This document shows positions 27,741-36,891 of a stretch of 63,199 nucleotides of DNA, piece by piece; position 1 is the stretch's first letter; the number at the start of each line of letters is the position of its first letter. The notes below the pieces were generated by a model, which was not told the DNA's origin, made no database searches, and worked only from the letters and a program-made list of their open reading frames with translations. Position numbers and translations under genes: made by a program. The stretch comes from Bacteroidaceae bacterium (GTDB taxonomy: Bacteria; Bacteroidota; Bacteroidia; Bacteroidales; Bacteroidaceae): contig JAFXEF010000042.1 of NCBI GenBank assembly GCA_017520935.1, positions 1 to 63,199 of the forward strand. Direction: 5' to 3'.

Positions 27741-29537
27741 ATGGAAAACTTAAAGAACATTGCTCCCGTAGAAGGTTTCGATTGGGAAGCGTATGAGAAA
27801 GGCGATGCGTTGACCAACGTATCACACGAAGAGCTTGAGAAAGCTTATGACAACACCTTGGGTAAGGTGGGCAACAATGAAGTTGTTGAAGGTACCGTAA
27901 TCGGTATGAACAAGCGCGAGGTAATCGTTAACATCGGTTACAAATCAGACGGTATCATTCCTATGAGTGAGTTCCGTTACAATCCCGAGTTGGCTATCGG
28001 CGACACTGTAGAGGTGTACATCGAGAATCAGGAAGACAAGAAGGGCCAGCTCATCCTCTCACACAAGAAAGCACGTGCATCTAAATCTTGGGATCGTGTC
28101 AATGCAGCTCTCGAGGCTCAGGAAGTTATCAAGGGCTTCGTGAAGTGCCGCACAAAGGGTGGTATGATTGTAGACGTATTTGGTATCGAGGCCTTCTTGC
28201 CCGGTTCTCAAATCGACGTTAAGCCCATCCGTGACTACGATGTATTCGTTGGCAAGACCATGGAGTTCAAGGTTGTTAAGATCAACCAGGAATACAGAAA
28301 CGTGGTTGTTTCACACAAGGCTCTCATTGAGGCTGAGCTCGAGGCTCAGAAGAAGGAGATCATCAGCCACCTTGAGAAGGGTCAGGTACTCGAAGGTACC
28401 GTTAAGAACATCACCTCCTACGGTGTATTCATCGACCTCGGCGGTGTTGACGGTCTTATCCATATCACAGACCTCTCTTGGGGCCGCGTAAGCGATCCGA
28501 AGGAGATTGTTGCGCTTGACCAGAAGATCAACGTGGTTATCCTCGACTTCGACGATGAGAAGAAGCGTATCGCTCTCGGTCTGAAGCAGCTCACTCCCCA
28601 TCCTTGGGATGCTCTTGACGCTAACCTCGCTGTTGGCGACAAGGTTAAGGGTAAGGTTGTCGTTATGGCCGACTATGGTGCATTCATCGAGATTGCTCCT
28701 GGCGTAGAGGGTCTTATCCACGTATCAGAGATGTCATGGAGCCAACACTTGCGTTCAGCTCAGGACTTCATGGCCGTTGGCGACGAGGTAGAGGCTGTTG
28801 TGCTCACTCTCGACCGCGACGAGCGTAAGATGTCACTCGGCATCAAGCAGCTCAAGGCCGATCCCTGGGCAGGCATCGAGACAAAGTATCCTGTTGGTTC
28901 CAAGCATTCTGCCAAGGTTCGCAACTTCACCAACTTCGGTATCTTCGTTGAGATTGAAGAGGGCGTAGACGGCCTTATCCACGTGAGCGACCTCTCTTGG
29001 ACAAAGAAGATCAAGCATCCTTCTGAGTTCACTCAGATTGGCGCTATGCTCGATGTTCAGGTATTGGAGATTGATGTTGAGAACCGTCGCTTGAGCCTTG
29101 GTCACAAGCAGCTCGAAGAGAATCCTTGGGATGTATTCGAGACTATCTTCAAGGTAGACTCTATCCATGAGGGAACTATCATCGAAATGCTCGACAAGGG
29201 TGCTGTGGTATCACTCCCCTACGGTGTTGAGGGCTTCGCTACTCCCAAGCACCTCGTTAAGGAGGATGGCTCACAGGCTCAGGCCGAGGAGAAGCTCGAG
29301 TTCAAGGTAATCGAGTTCAACAAGGAGGCTAAGCGCATCATCCTCTCACACAGCCGCATATTCGAAGATGTAGCCAAGGCTGCCGAGCGTGCTGAGAAGA
29401 AGGCTGCTGCCGCTGCCAAGAAGGGCGCCAAGAAAGAGGATGCAGCTCCCGTTATCGAGAACAAGGCTGCTTCTACTACACTTGGTGACATCGATGCCCT
29501 TGCTGCACTCAAGGAGCAGCTCGAAGGCAAGAAGTAA
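27741..29537 (+). CDS. rpsA: 30S ribosomal protein S1
   Basis: 598 residues with six consecutive S1 (OB-fold) RNA-binding domains. They are recognisable by repeated 'V.GkV..i..yGaFVei..gveGliHvSelSW' units, for example TSYGVFIDLGGVDGLIHITDLSW and DYGAFIEIAPGVEGLIHVSEMSW. A Lys/Ala-rich C-terminal tail follows. S1 delivers mRNA to the 30S subunit. In Bacteroidetes, initiation relies less on Shine-Dalgarno pairing, and leaders are A/U-rich, as this one is. Codon use is the strongly biased type of a highly expressed gene. Confidence 0.97.
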   Translation: MENLKNIAPVEGFDWEAYEKGDALTNVSHEELEKAYDNTLGKVGNNEVVEGTVIGMNKREVIVNIGYKSDGIIPMSEFRYNPELAIGDTVEVYIENQEDKKGQLILSHKKARASKSWDRVNAALEAQEVIKGFVKCRTKGGMIVDVFGIEAFLPGSQIDVKPIRDYDVFVGKTMEFKVVKINQEYRNVVVSHKALIEAELEAQKKEIISHLEKGQVLEGTVKNITSYGVFIDLGGVDGLIHITDLSWGRVSDPKEIVALDQKINVVILDFDDEKKRIALGLKQLTPHPWDALDANLAVGDKVKGKVVVMADYGAFIEIAPGVEGLIHVSEMSWSQHLRSAQDFMAVGDEVEAVVLTLDRDERKMSLGIKQLKADPWAGIETKYPVGSKHSAKVRNFTNFGIFVEIEEGVDGLIHVSDLSWTKKIKHPSEFTQIGAMLDVQVLEIDVENRRLSLGHKQLEENPWDVFETIFKVDSIHEGTIIEMLDKGAVVSLPYGVEGFATPKHLVKEDGSQAQAEEKLEFKVIEFNKEAKRIILSHSRIFEDVAKAAERAEKKAAAAAKKGAKKEDAAPVIENKAASTTLGDIDALAALKEQLEGKK

Positions 29538-29566
29538 TGTTCACAAACACACTTCTATAAACTTCC

Positions 29567-29598
29567 GTAAAGGCCGGCCGTGTGTCGGCCTTTACTTT
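29567..29598 (+). terminator. rpsA terminator
   Basis: Perfect 10-bp stem (GTAAAGGCCG 29567-29576 with CGGCCTTTAC 29586-29595) followed by TTT, 30 bp after the rpsA stop. Confidence 0.75.
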
Positions 29599-29645
29599 AT
29601 AAAGCAAGGGCCGCAAGCAAACAGGTAGCAGTTACACTATCGTCT

Positions 29646-29677
29646 GGACTCCTGAACTCCAGGACTCCTGAACTCCT
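29646..29677. repeat. 16-bp tandem repeat upstream of rnz
   Basis: GGACTCCTGAACTCC(A/T) occurs twice in direct succession, with a further partial copy after it, in the spacer before rnz. Simple intergenic repeat; no function assigned. Confidence 0.7.
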
Positions 29678-29700
29678 GGCCCTTTAACTCCAGAAAAACA

Positions 29701-30615
29701 ATGGAAAAGTTCGATATCCACATTCTCGGCTGCGGGTCGGCACTGCCCACCACACGCCATAATGCCACGTCTCAAGTCATCAACCTGCGTGACAAGCTCT
29801 ATATGATAGACTGCGGTGAAGGTACGCAGACACAGTTCCGGAGGGCACAGCTCAGCTTCTCACGGCTCAACCATATCTTCATCTCGCATCTGCATGGCGA
29901 CCATTGCTTCGGGCTTATCGGGCTTATCTCCACATTCGGACTGTTGGGCCGCACGGCTACGTTGCATGTCCATAGCTTCCCGGAGTTAGAGGAGGTGATG
30001 CGTCCACAGCTCGATTTCTTCTGTGACGGCATGCCCTATGATGTGGAGTTCCACCCCTTCTCCCATGGGTGCACCGATATCATCTATGAGGACCGCTCTG
30101 TAAGCGTACAGGCATTTCCTCTGAGTCACCGTGTTCCCTGTTGTGGTTTTGTCTTCCAGGAGAAACCCACTGCCGCCCATATCAGGCGTGAGATGATAGA
30201 CTTCTACGGGATACCCTTCAGCCAGATTGCCCGTATCAAGAACGGAGAGGATTATGTGACCCCCGAGGGGGATGTAATCTCCAATAGCCGGCTCACACTC
30301 CCTGCAGCTCCACCCCGCAAATATGTCTATTGCAGCGATACCCGCTTCAATCCCAACAACGTGCAATATGTCAAGGGTGCCGACCTGCTCTTCCACGAAG
30401 CAACCTTTGCCGAGAGTGAGGTGGCGCGTGCTGCCCAGACCTTCCATAGCACTGCCCGCCAAGCTGCTGAGATGGCTCGCCTGAGCGGAGTCAAGCAACT
30501 TCTCATTGGGCATTTCTCGGCCCGATATACCGATGAGCGGATCCTCCTGGATGAGGCCCGTGAAGTATTCCCCTCCACGAGATTGGCAGAGGAGGGGCGG
30601 GTATTCCAACTTTAG
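29701..30615 (+). CDS. rnz: Ribonuclease Z
   Basis: 304 residues. Metallo-beta-lactamase-fold endonuclease that matures tRNA 3' ends. It shows the zinc motif HLHGDH (63-68), the strand GCGSALPTTRHNATSQ, SHRVPCCGFVF, the Asp ligand in YCSDTRF, a FHEATF motif and the C-terminal His in IGHFSARY. It follows rpsA, a neighbourhood often kept in Bacteroidales, and is convergent with the acyltransferase gene (11-bp gap). Confidence 0.95.
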   Translation: MEKFDIHILGCGSALPTTRHNATSQVINLRDKLYMIDCGEGTQTQFRRAQLSFSRLNHIFISHLHGDHCFGLIGLISTFGLLGRTATLHVHSFPELEEVMRPQLDFFCDGMPYDVEFHPFSHGCTDIIYEDRSVSVQAFPLSHRVPCCGFVFQEKPTAAHIRREMIDFYGIPFSQIARIKNGEDYVTPEGDVISNSRLTLPAAPPRKYVYCSDTRFNPNNVQYVKGADLLFHEATFAESEVARAAQTFHSTARQAAEMARLSGVKQLLIGHFSARYTDERILLDEAREVFPSTRLAEEGRVFQL

Positions 30616-30626
30616 TTTAGGCCTGC

Positions 30627-31820
30627 CTACCCGATAATGTATTTCCCGACCTTGGGGATGCGTTGCAGCAGCAAGGATATCACTGCCACGCAGATGAAGC
30701 TGCAAAGTGATGCGAGGAGTATCTCTACGGGTGTGGTCCAGAAACCGAGGCTGCCGTCGGTGCCGGTGCCGAGCCATTCACGGAATGCGCCACATATCGG
30801 TACAAGAATAATCAGATGACACAGATACATGCCGTAGCTGGCTTTCGATACGGGGAGCAGCACTTTACGGTAGAATCCTCCACATGCCTTTACCTTGCGG
30901 AAGAGCAGCACCCATGCTATGGCCATCAGCGCCACGCCTATCGAGTCGTTATACCAGGTAGTCTCCCACCATACAGCCATATCCACCTTGCCTTCCACGG
31001 GGAATGTTCCGCCGGCGCTCTCCATCACCCTGCGCAGGAAGCCGCCGAAGGTGATGGCAAAGCCCACAGCGTAGCAGGGTAGGGCAATGCCGAGGGTCTT
31101 GCCCCATGAGAGCTTGCCTACGAAACGGCGCAGGTAGAGCCCGAAGAGCACATATCCCACGAAACCGCTCAGGTAATAGAAGGTGCCGTAGGCATTCCAG
31201 CTACACTCGCCCCATAGCGGGTATGGGGCTTGGCGTGGCAGCCCCGTTGGGCCGTAGGTGATGGCCAGGCCACCCTCCGTCATCCAGTCGCGTATGAGGG
31301 GTATCAGTGTCGTGAAGAGGCATATCCATAGGTATACTTCGAGCTCTCGCTTGCTTACCTTCTCGGCCCACGGCGACAACAGGGGGATGAGCAGATACAC
31401 CCCCACCAGCATGTATACGAACCATAGGTGTCCGGAAGCATAGTTGAAGTTGAGCAGCAGGCTTTTCAGGTTGTCTATAGGCTCGCCCCAGATGCAGGCA
31501 TACACTAAGGTCCACACGACAAATGGCACGAGTACCCTCACCGTACGGCGACGGAAAAACTCGCCTGCCGTGTAGCGCGACGGCAGTTGCAGATAGCTGG
31601 AGGCGATGATGAACAGCGGCACGCACGAACGCACGAAGCTGTCGAACAGGGAGGCCCAGAAAGCATCTCCCTGTGTGAGAATCAACGAACCCTCCCCACC
31701 GAGGTAGAAGGGCTCGGTGCAGTGTACTACCATTACCATAAAGCAGGCTGCCACGCGCATCCAGTCGAGCCATACCGAGCGGCCGTCTGTCTGTGCCTGT
31801 AAAGTTTTGTCGCTTTGCAT
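30627..31820 (-). CDS. Acyltransferase family 3 membrane protein
   Basis: 397 residues with about ten hydrophobic segments. The first (DWMRVAACFMVMVVHCTEPF) carries the conserved Arg-x10-His of the acyltransferase-3 (PF01757) family, which O-acylates sugars or lipids at the inner membrane. Also present: RRTVRVLVPFVVW, HLWFVYMLVGVYLLIPLL and the C-terminal SYGMYLCHLIIL. The substrate cannot be told from sequence; surface polysaccharide or lipid modification is usual. A minus-strand TATATTTG box lies at 31846-31853. Confidence 0.88.
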   Translation of the reverse strand: MQSDKTLQAQTDGRSVWLDWMRVAACFMVMVVHCTEPFYLGGEGSLILTQGDAFWASLFDSFVRSCVPLFIIASSYLQLPSRYTAGEFFRRRTVRVLVPFVVWTLVYACIWGEPIDNLKSLLLNFNYASGHLWFVYMLVGVYLLIPLLSPWAEKVSKRELEVYLWICLFTTLIPLIRDWMTEGGLAITYGPTGLPRQAPYPLWGECSWNAYGTFYYLSGFVGYVLFGLYLRRFVGKLSWGKTLGIALPCYAVGFAITFGGFLRRVMESAGGTFPVEGKVDMAVWWETTWYNDSIGVALMAIAWVLLFRKVKACGGFYRKVLLPVSKASYGMYLCHLIILVPICGAFREWLGTGTDGSLGFWTTPVEILLASLCSFICVAVISLLLQRIPKVGKYIIG

Positions 31821-31924
31821 CTTATCAGTCGGTTATAATTCTCTGCAAATATAGTGCAAAGTGGGTTCCCCCGCAAGCGTATGGACAATTTTTATGCAGG
31901 GCGGCTGGTGCTGCCGGGTTCTTG

Positions 31925-33262
31925 TCATTCGGCCTTTGCCGCGAATCCTAAGGCATCTACCGCCTGTATGATGGCCTCTTCGCCGGCTGTGCCGCTGATG
32001 GTCATCCTGCTGCTCTGGAGATCCACCTCCACGGAGTCCACACCGGGCAGGTTGCCTACGGTGCGCAGCACGCTATTGCGGCAATGGTTACAGTGCATGC
32101 CTGTGACGATGAACACTCGCCCGGCAGCTCGCTCCTCATGGGGCGGGAGCTCCTCTTCCGCAGCGCCTGTTCCCTTTTCGCGGCAGCATCCTTCCTCGCA
32201 TGTCTCCTCGTGGCATGTCTCTTCGGTTTCGTGACATGCTCCTCCACAGCCACACGCTTCGGAGGCGGGCTTCCGTACAAACCTGCGCACCAGCGCATTG
32301 ATGAGTAGGGAGAGGAGAACCACGGTGCACACGATGTTGAACCACGGGGTATGAGTATGACACGAGGCACTGATGGCACTGAGGCTGTCGGTAAACCATT
32401 CACGCGGCAGCAGGTGGTCGATGCCGAGTGCAAAAGCCAATGCTCCTCCTACTATAGCCGCGAGGTAGAGCCACAGGGTGCGCTTCCCCAATACCTTGCG
32501 GATGACAAGGATGGAGGCCACGTTGACTGCCGGCCCTGCCATGAGCAATACGAGGGCGGCACCGGGTGTCATGCCCTTGAGCATCAGCGCTACGGCGATG
32601 GGGATGGAGCCGGTGGCACACAGGTACATGGGCACGGCACATGCCAGCACGAGCAGCATGCCGAGCAGGGGACGGTGGGCGAAGGAGGCAAAGAAGCCGT
32701 CGGGGACGCCCACGGTGATGAGCCCCGCCACTACGAGACCTATGACGAGCCACTTGCCGATGTCCTGCATCATCTCCACATAGCCGTAGCGCAGGGCTCC
32801 GACGACCTTCTCCTTCAGCGTCAGGGGTGTTTCGCCCGCTTGTGCCGAGGCGTGAAGCTCCTCTTTGCCGCCACGGTCAAAGGCATTGACCAGCGTGCCT
32901 CCCAGCAGAGCAGTGACCAAGGCGGCTAAGGGGCGTATGATGGTAAAGGGCAAGCCCATAAGCGAGTAGGTAGCCATTATGGAGTCGATACCCGTCTGAG
33001 GCGTGGCAATGAGGAATGAGGTGGTGGCACCTTTGGAGGCTCCCTCGCGCCGCAGCGACATGGCCGTGGGCAATACGCCGCATGAGCATAAGGGCAGGGG
33101 TACGCCCAAGGCGGCAGCGTAGAATACCGAGCGGAAAGTATGCCCGGAGAGGTAGCGGCTATACAGACGGTTGGGGACGAACGTATGCATCAGTCCTGCG
33201 ATGCCGAAGCCCAATAGCAGGTAGGGCGACATCTCGTTGATGAGGTTGATGATTTCTTGCAT
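31925..33262 (-). CDS. SO_0444-type Cu/Zn efflux permease with C-terminal HMA domain
   Basis: 445 residues. Permease domain of the ArsP/DUF318 type with eight or so TM segments. Family-specific motifs are PLCSCGVLPTAMSLRREGAS, FLIATPQTGIDS and LCATGSIPIA...GPAVNVASI. A hydrophilic Cys/His/Glu-rich linker (CGCGGACHETEETCHEETCE and CC) joins it to a heavy-metal-associated domain with GMHCNHC. The HMA domain and linker could capture Cu or Zn and pass it to the permease; metal identity is inferred. A minus-strand promoter (TAATTTTG 33285-33292 with CTTG 20 nt upstream) faces the ridA promoter. Confidence 0.88.
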   Translation of the reverse strand: MQEIINLINEMSPYLLLGFGIAGLMHTFVPNRLYSRYLSGHTFRSVFYAAALGVPLPLCSCGVLPTAMSLRREGASKGATTSFLIATPQTGIDSIMATYSLMGLPFTIIRPLAALVTALLGGTLVNAFDRGGKEELHASAQAGETPLTLKEKVVGALRYGYVEMMQDIGKWLVIGLVVAGLITVGVPDGFFASFAHRPLLGMLLVLACAVPMYLCATGSIPIAVALMLKGMTPGAALVLLMAGPAVNVASILVIRKVLGKRTLWLYLAAIVGGALAFALGIDHLLPREWFTDSLSAISASCHTHTPWFNIVCTVVLLSLLINALVRRFVRKPASEACGCGGACHETEETCHEETCEEGCCREKGTGAAEEELPPHEERAAGRVFIVTGMHCNHCRNSVLRTVGNLPGVDSVEVDLQSSRMTISGTAGEEAIIQAVDALGFAAKAE

Positions 33263-33371
33263 GATGATTCCTTGTTTGGTGGTACAAAATTACGCCAACT
33301 TCCCGAAACCGCCAAGATTCGCCGTTTCTTAAGCCAAACTTTGCAACAAAGTTGCATTTTCCGGCATTGCA

Positions 33372-33403
33372 TTTGGCAATGAGAGGGCTTTTGTGTACCT
33401 TCG
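33372..33403 (+). promoter_or_regulatory. ridA promoter
   Basis: TTTG (33372-33375), a 20-nt spacer and TACCTTCG (33396-33403), 40 nt before the ATG. Confidence 0.65.
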
Positions 33404-33442
33404 CGGGCAAAATGGAAGTATAACAACCCAATACGAACGACA

Positions 33443-33820
33443 ATGAAGAAACAGATCAACACAACAGCTGCTCCGGCAGCTATCGGCCCCTATAGCCAGG
33501 CTATCGAGGCCAATGGGATGGTATTCGTGAGCGGACAGCTCCCCATCGACCCTGCTACGGGCGCTTTTGCCGAGGGAGGCATCAAGGGGCTTACCCGCCA
33601 GTCGCTTACAAACATGCAGCATATCCTGGCCGAGGCCGGGCTCACGATGGCCAACGTGGTCAAGACTACCGTGTTCCTTGCCGATATGGCCGACTTTGCC
33701 GAGATGAACGAGGTGTATGCTTCGTTCTTTGAGGGCGTGTGTCCGGCACGTTCGGCAGTAGCTGTAAAGACACTGCCCAAGGAGGCTCGTGTCGAGATCG
33801 AGTGCATCGCCGTGCGCTGA
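33443..33820 (+). CDS. ridA: RidA family reactive-enamine deaminase
   Basis: 125 residues, full length. Members hydrolyse 2-aminoacrylate and related enamines/imines made by PLP enzymes. The signature near the C-terminus is present (CPARSAVAVKTLPKEARVEIE), with the catalytic Arg in PARSAV and the Glu in VEIECIAV. IGPYSQAIEANGMVFVSGQLP is the N-terminal family motif. It is monocistronic between its own promoter and a strong hairpin. Confidence 0.95.
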   Translation: MKKQINTTAAPAAIGPYSQAIEANGMVFVSGQLPIDPATGAFAEGGIKGLTRQSLTNMQHILAEAGLTMANVVKTTVFLADMADFAEMNEVYASFFEGVCPARSAVAVKTLPKEARVEIECIAVR

Positions 33821-33844
33821 TGTCCGCTCTTCGTGGATACGTAA

Positions 33845-33895
33845 ACAAATGAGGGTGAGTCAAAAAACGTGACACACCCTCATTTGTTTCTTTTA
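33845..33895 (+). terminator. Terminator after ridA
   Basis: ACAAATGAGGGTG (from 33845) pairs with CACCCTCATTTGT (to 33887); the stem continues inward through AGTCA/TGAC around a bulge and is followed by TTCTTTTA. It may also serve the convergent M20 gene ending at 33893. Confidence 0.75.
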
Positions 33896-34954
33896 TACCG
33901 TAAGCGCTTTCAGGAACTCGATGTATAGCGGTATCCCCTCTGCTATCTCGCTTTCGAGTACATACTCGTCGGCCCCGTGCGAGCGGGCCGACTGGCCTAC
34001 GCCCATCTTCAGGGAGGGGATGCCGTGCATGAGCGCCATGTCCGATGTGGTGGGCGACACGAAGGTCTCGCGACCGATGGCGGTGGCAGCCCTCACGAGC
34101 GGATGTTCGGCATAGATGGCCGAGGCATGCACCCGTGTGCTGCGCTCCTTGGCGTCAGACTCCAGCAGCCGTTGCACTATCTCCACGGTCTCCTCATTGG
34201 AGTATGCGTCGGTGGTGCGTATGTCGATGACAAACCTGCATTCGTCGGGGATGACGTTGTGCTGCGTGCCGGCATTGATTTGCGTGACGGTCATCTTGAT
34301 GTCGCCCAAGAGCGGTGAGGTGCGCTCGTAGCGAAAGTTGCGTATGCGCTCTATGTCGGCTATGGCGATGTCTATGGCATTGACTCCCTCGTTGCGTGCG
34401 GCATGTCCGCGCACACCATGGGCGGTACAGTCCATCACTACCAGTCCGCGTTCACCCACAGCCGCCTGCATGCCGGTGGGCTCGCCCACGAGCGCCATGT
34501 CTATCTTCCCGAGTTCGGGCAGTAGCCCGCGCATGCCATGCTCTCCCATCACCTCCTCTTCGGCGCTGATGGCCAGCAGCATGTTGTAGGGCAGCTCCTG
34601 CTCCTCCAAGTAGCGGTATGCCGCGATGAGGCTCACCACCGACGCGCCGGCATCGTTGCTCCCGAGGCCGTAGATGCGCCCGGCCTCGTGCGTAGGCTCG
34701 TAGGGGTTACGGGTATACGACGCCGATGGCTTCACCGTGTCGTGGTGCGAGTTCATCAGCAGGGTAGGGCGGTTGTCACACCACAGCGGAGTGCGCACAT
34801 ATACATTATTATATATACGCTTCACCTCTCCCTTGACGTGGGCTCTGAGGTATGCCTCCACGATATCGGCCGTGGCAGCCTCGTCACGCGATACAGAGGG
34901 CGTGGCAATGAGCCTGTCGAGCAGCTCAATGGCCTCTTGGATAAACGTTTCCAT
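33893..34954 (-). CDS. M20 family metallohydrolase, ArgE-like deacylase
   Basis: 353 residues from the ATG at 34954; the open frame upstream runs through a TACCTTTA promoter-like box at 34976-34983. Zinc-site motifs: LLMNSHHDTVKP, GLGSNDAGAS, AEEEVMGEHGM, GEPT and a late HGADEYV. The length and the GSNDAG/SAEEE wording match Bacteroidetes acetyl- or succinyl-ornithine deacylases of arginine synthesis. No other arginine genes are adjacent, so a di-/aminopeptidase role cannot be excluded. Confidence 0.85.
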   Translation of the reverse strand: METFIQEAIELLDRLIATPSVSRDEAATADIVEAYLRAHVKGEVKRIYNNVYVRTPLWCDNRPTLLMNSHHDTVKPSASYTRNPYEPTHEAGRIYGLGSNDAGASVVSLIAAYRYLEEQELPYNMLLAISAEEEVMGEHGMRGLLPELGKIDMALVGEPTGMQAAVGERGLVVMDCTAHGVRGHAARNEGVNAIDIAIADIERIRNFRYERTSPLLGDIKMTVTQINAGTQHNVIPDECRFVIDIRTTDAYSNEETVEIVQRLLESDAKERSTRVHASAIYAEHPLVRAATAIGRETFVSPTTSDMALMHGIPSLKMGVGQSARSHGADEYVLESEIAEGIPLYIEFLKALTV

Positions 34955-34983
34955 TCTTTTCTTTCTGTTTTGTGCGTAAAGGT

Positions 34984-35386
34984 ACAAAAAACAGACGAAT
35001 AATTAGGAATTGTTGGCAGACAAAACTGAAACAACATACATGGTAAAGACATTTGTCCTCATGCAAAGCGCAGTGTCTTGTCTTATTTGTAGTATCGGTT
35101 GACAGAGTTAAACTGTGTCGGTGCCTTTGTTTTTCATGTATGTAGGTGCTCGTAAGGTACACCTGTAGTGGCCAACTAACACACAAATTATATTAGTTGT
35201 CACAAAATATCCCTACTTCTTATGTGAATTTTTGACAAAGTTTCGTTACATTTGCAATGCTAAAGGTCTAGGCCTTGGCAGAAAGTTAACGAAACGTATT
35301 TAATAATAATTGATTGAACATATAGGAAAGTAAAAAGTATATTGATATAGACATATAAAGAACTTGAGCTTTATGCTTTGATTCTC
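34984..35386. other. Non-coding spacer at the start of the accessory block
   Basis: About 400 bp of A/T-rich sequence without a credible ORF. A plus-strand TACATTTG box at 35247-35254 is a possible promoter for the structured element that begins at 35387. No -33 box at normal spacing was found. Base composition drops relative to the left flank from here on. Confidence 0.4.
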
Positions 35387-35505
35387 TCATCTGAAAACCG
35401 CCAATTTGAAGTCACGAGAATAAGCAACGAAGTTCACGTCCTGTATGGGGCGTGGATTATTTGTGCTTATCTGTGACAATGGTTACTTGGCGGTACCTCG
35501 GATGA
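35387..35505 (+). ncRNA. Candidate structured RNA / leader upstream of the HTH gene
   Basis: Five nested helices can form in order. P1a TCATCTGA (35387-35394)/TCGGATGA (35498-35505). P1b ACCGCCAA (35397-35404)/TTGGCGGT (35487-35494). P2a GTCAC (35411-35415)/GTGAC (35473-35477). P2b ATAAGCA (35420-35426)/TGCTTAT (35464-35470). P3 CACGTCC (35435-35441)/GGGCGTG (35448-35454) with a 6-nt loop. About 35 pairs fit in one unbranched fold over 119 nt, with only small internal loops. Its 3' strand contains an in-frame ATG (35502) of the HTH gene. It could be a cis-regulatory leader, a stand-alone RNA or a DNA-level fold-back recognised by a protein. I do not recognise it as a named family. Confidence 0.6.
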
Positions 35506-35537
35506 AGATAAGTCTTCAGCAAATAATTCCGCCCTTT

Positions 35538-35771
35538 ATGATACACATAGGCCAACTCATCAAGACAGAACTCGAGCAACAGGAACGCACTCCGACCTGG
35601 CTTGCAAAGAAAATCAATTGCGACCGCACCAACATCTATCGCATTTTTGAGCGTGAAAGCATAGATACAGCACTGCTATCTCGCATATCTACTGCTCTTA
35701 ATAGAAACTTTTTCGAGGAACTCTCACAGTTGCAAGTTAGCACTTGTGACAAATCTGCAACCCTTCCGTGA
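35538..35771 (+). CDS. Small helix-turn-helix protein
   Basis: 77 residues from the ATG at 35538 (MIHIGQLIKTELEQQE). The frame is open upstream to 35445, and an ATG at 35502 would add 12 residues. That upstream part overlaps the structured element and looks like its shadow. The core (RTPTWLAKKINCDRTNIYRIFERESIDTALLSRISTALNRNFFEEL) has the Xre-like HTH pattern: a first helix, a 'WLAKKINCDRTNIYRIF' HTH unit and a third helix ending in the family-typical N..FF. A DNA-binding regulator is likely. It may control the membrane-protein genes downstream or itself. Confidence 0.8.
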   Translation: MIHIGQLIKTELEQQERTPTWLAKKINCDRTNIYRIFERESIDTALLSRISTALNRNFFEELSQLQVSTCDKSATLP

Positions 35772-35846
35772 TTTTTTATCACGCAGGGCTTACGGATACT
35801 GTTATTGAATCTTGTTAGATTTGCAATCTATTTTGATCTCATTATT

Positions 35847-36830
35847 ATGGCACGTAACACAAAAATCATTTATGGAGTTTTCCTCTCATTAGCACTGATT
35901 TCCTATCTATTTTTTCCTACAAAAGAATGGGGACCAGAAACGAATGCTTGGAACATGATTTGCTTAATCATTGAATATAATGGTGGCTTTATTGATTATC
36001 TTGAATTATGGACATACTGTCTTACCCCACTTCTTGCTATTATTGTTTTGTTCCTAATAAAGACAAAGAGGGCAAATGTATCAGCTTCTATTCTTTGTTT
36101 TATTCCAGTAATAATGACACTTTGCAGATGCAGTCTTCCTGATGAGAACATATATTCAAACAATATTTCTTACACCATTTTATATTTGATTGGGACTATC
36201 ATCTTAATTGCCAGTAAAAACCTCAACAAGGACATGAGTGAAAGCGCAATCCGCAAAAGACAGCTCAAGAGAGATTGGTGGAAGAAATGGTGGTGGGCGG
36301 TTGTCTTATCTACTATTGCTATATTAGGTCTAAACTATCTTTCAGCTACACAGTCGACAAATAGACCATCATCTAAATATGGAAGCCCCAACACACCCAC
36401 TATAGAGAGTTTTGCAGACGAAGTAGTGAAAAGGATTTCTATCATTGATACCGAAAGCCGATTTAAAGACCTCAAAAAAGAGTATTCTTTGGATGTCGAG
36501 TTATCACCTAATAGCGATGTTGTCCTTAGCGATATCTCATACGGTTCCTATAAATTGCAGTTAACAGCCAGTTTCGGAGAGTTCAAGAAAGCAAGAAATG
36601 CCATACCATATCAATATGACATACTTATTTCATTCCCAATCAATCGTAATGTTGAACAAAAATATCTGCATCTTTACGAGGAATTAGGCAAAAGGCTAGA
36701 ATCTGCAGGATCAGTTGACTTCCGATATGAAGATATTGAAATTATCAGCATGTTTGATGCTAACGGCTTCCGTCTTACATTAGGAAAAGACCTTTATTTG
36801 CGTGGACAGGACGATTGGAGTGATTTTTAA
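35847..36830 (+). CDS. Multi-pass membrane protein with C-terminal soluble domain, unrecognised
   Basis: 327 residues from the ATG at 35847; an upstream TTG overlaps a -7 box TAGATTTG (35816-35823). Five hydrophobic segments lie in the N-terminal half (the last WWAVVLSTIAILGLNYL near 147-163). A soluble domain of about 150 residues with mixed alpha/beta pattern follows (ESFADEVVKRISIIDTES..., YDILISFPINRNVEQKYL). No family recognised. Codon use and base composition are A/T-richer than the chromosomal flanks. The following gene's upstream open frame overlaps the end of this one. Confidence 0.7.
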   Translation: MARNTKIIYGVFLSLALISYLFFPTKEWGPETNAWNMICLIIEYNGGFIDYLELWTYCLTPLLAIIVLFLIKTKRANVSASILCFIPVIMTLCRCSLPDENIYSNNISYTILYLIGTIILIASKNLNKDMSESAIRKRQLKRDWWKKWWWAVVLSTIAILGLNYLSATQSTNRPSSKYGSPNTPTIESFADEVVKRISIIDTESRFKDLKKEYSLDVELSPNSDVVLSDISYGSYKLQLTASFGEFKKARNAIPYQYDILISFPINRNVEQKYLHLYEELGKRLESAGSVDFRYEDIEIISMFDANGFRLTLGKDLYLRGQDDWSDF

Positions 36831-36891
36831 TTTTACTGAAAATGTACTTTTGAGTTATTCACCCAATATACAAAACTATCAACGACATCTT

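Noticed and set aside
35445..35537. N-terminal extension of the HTH protein (MGRGLFVLICDNG...)
   Set aside because: The extension is encoded entirely by one side of the fold-back element and does not resemble the N-terminus of related HTH proteins.
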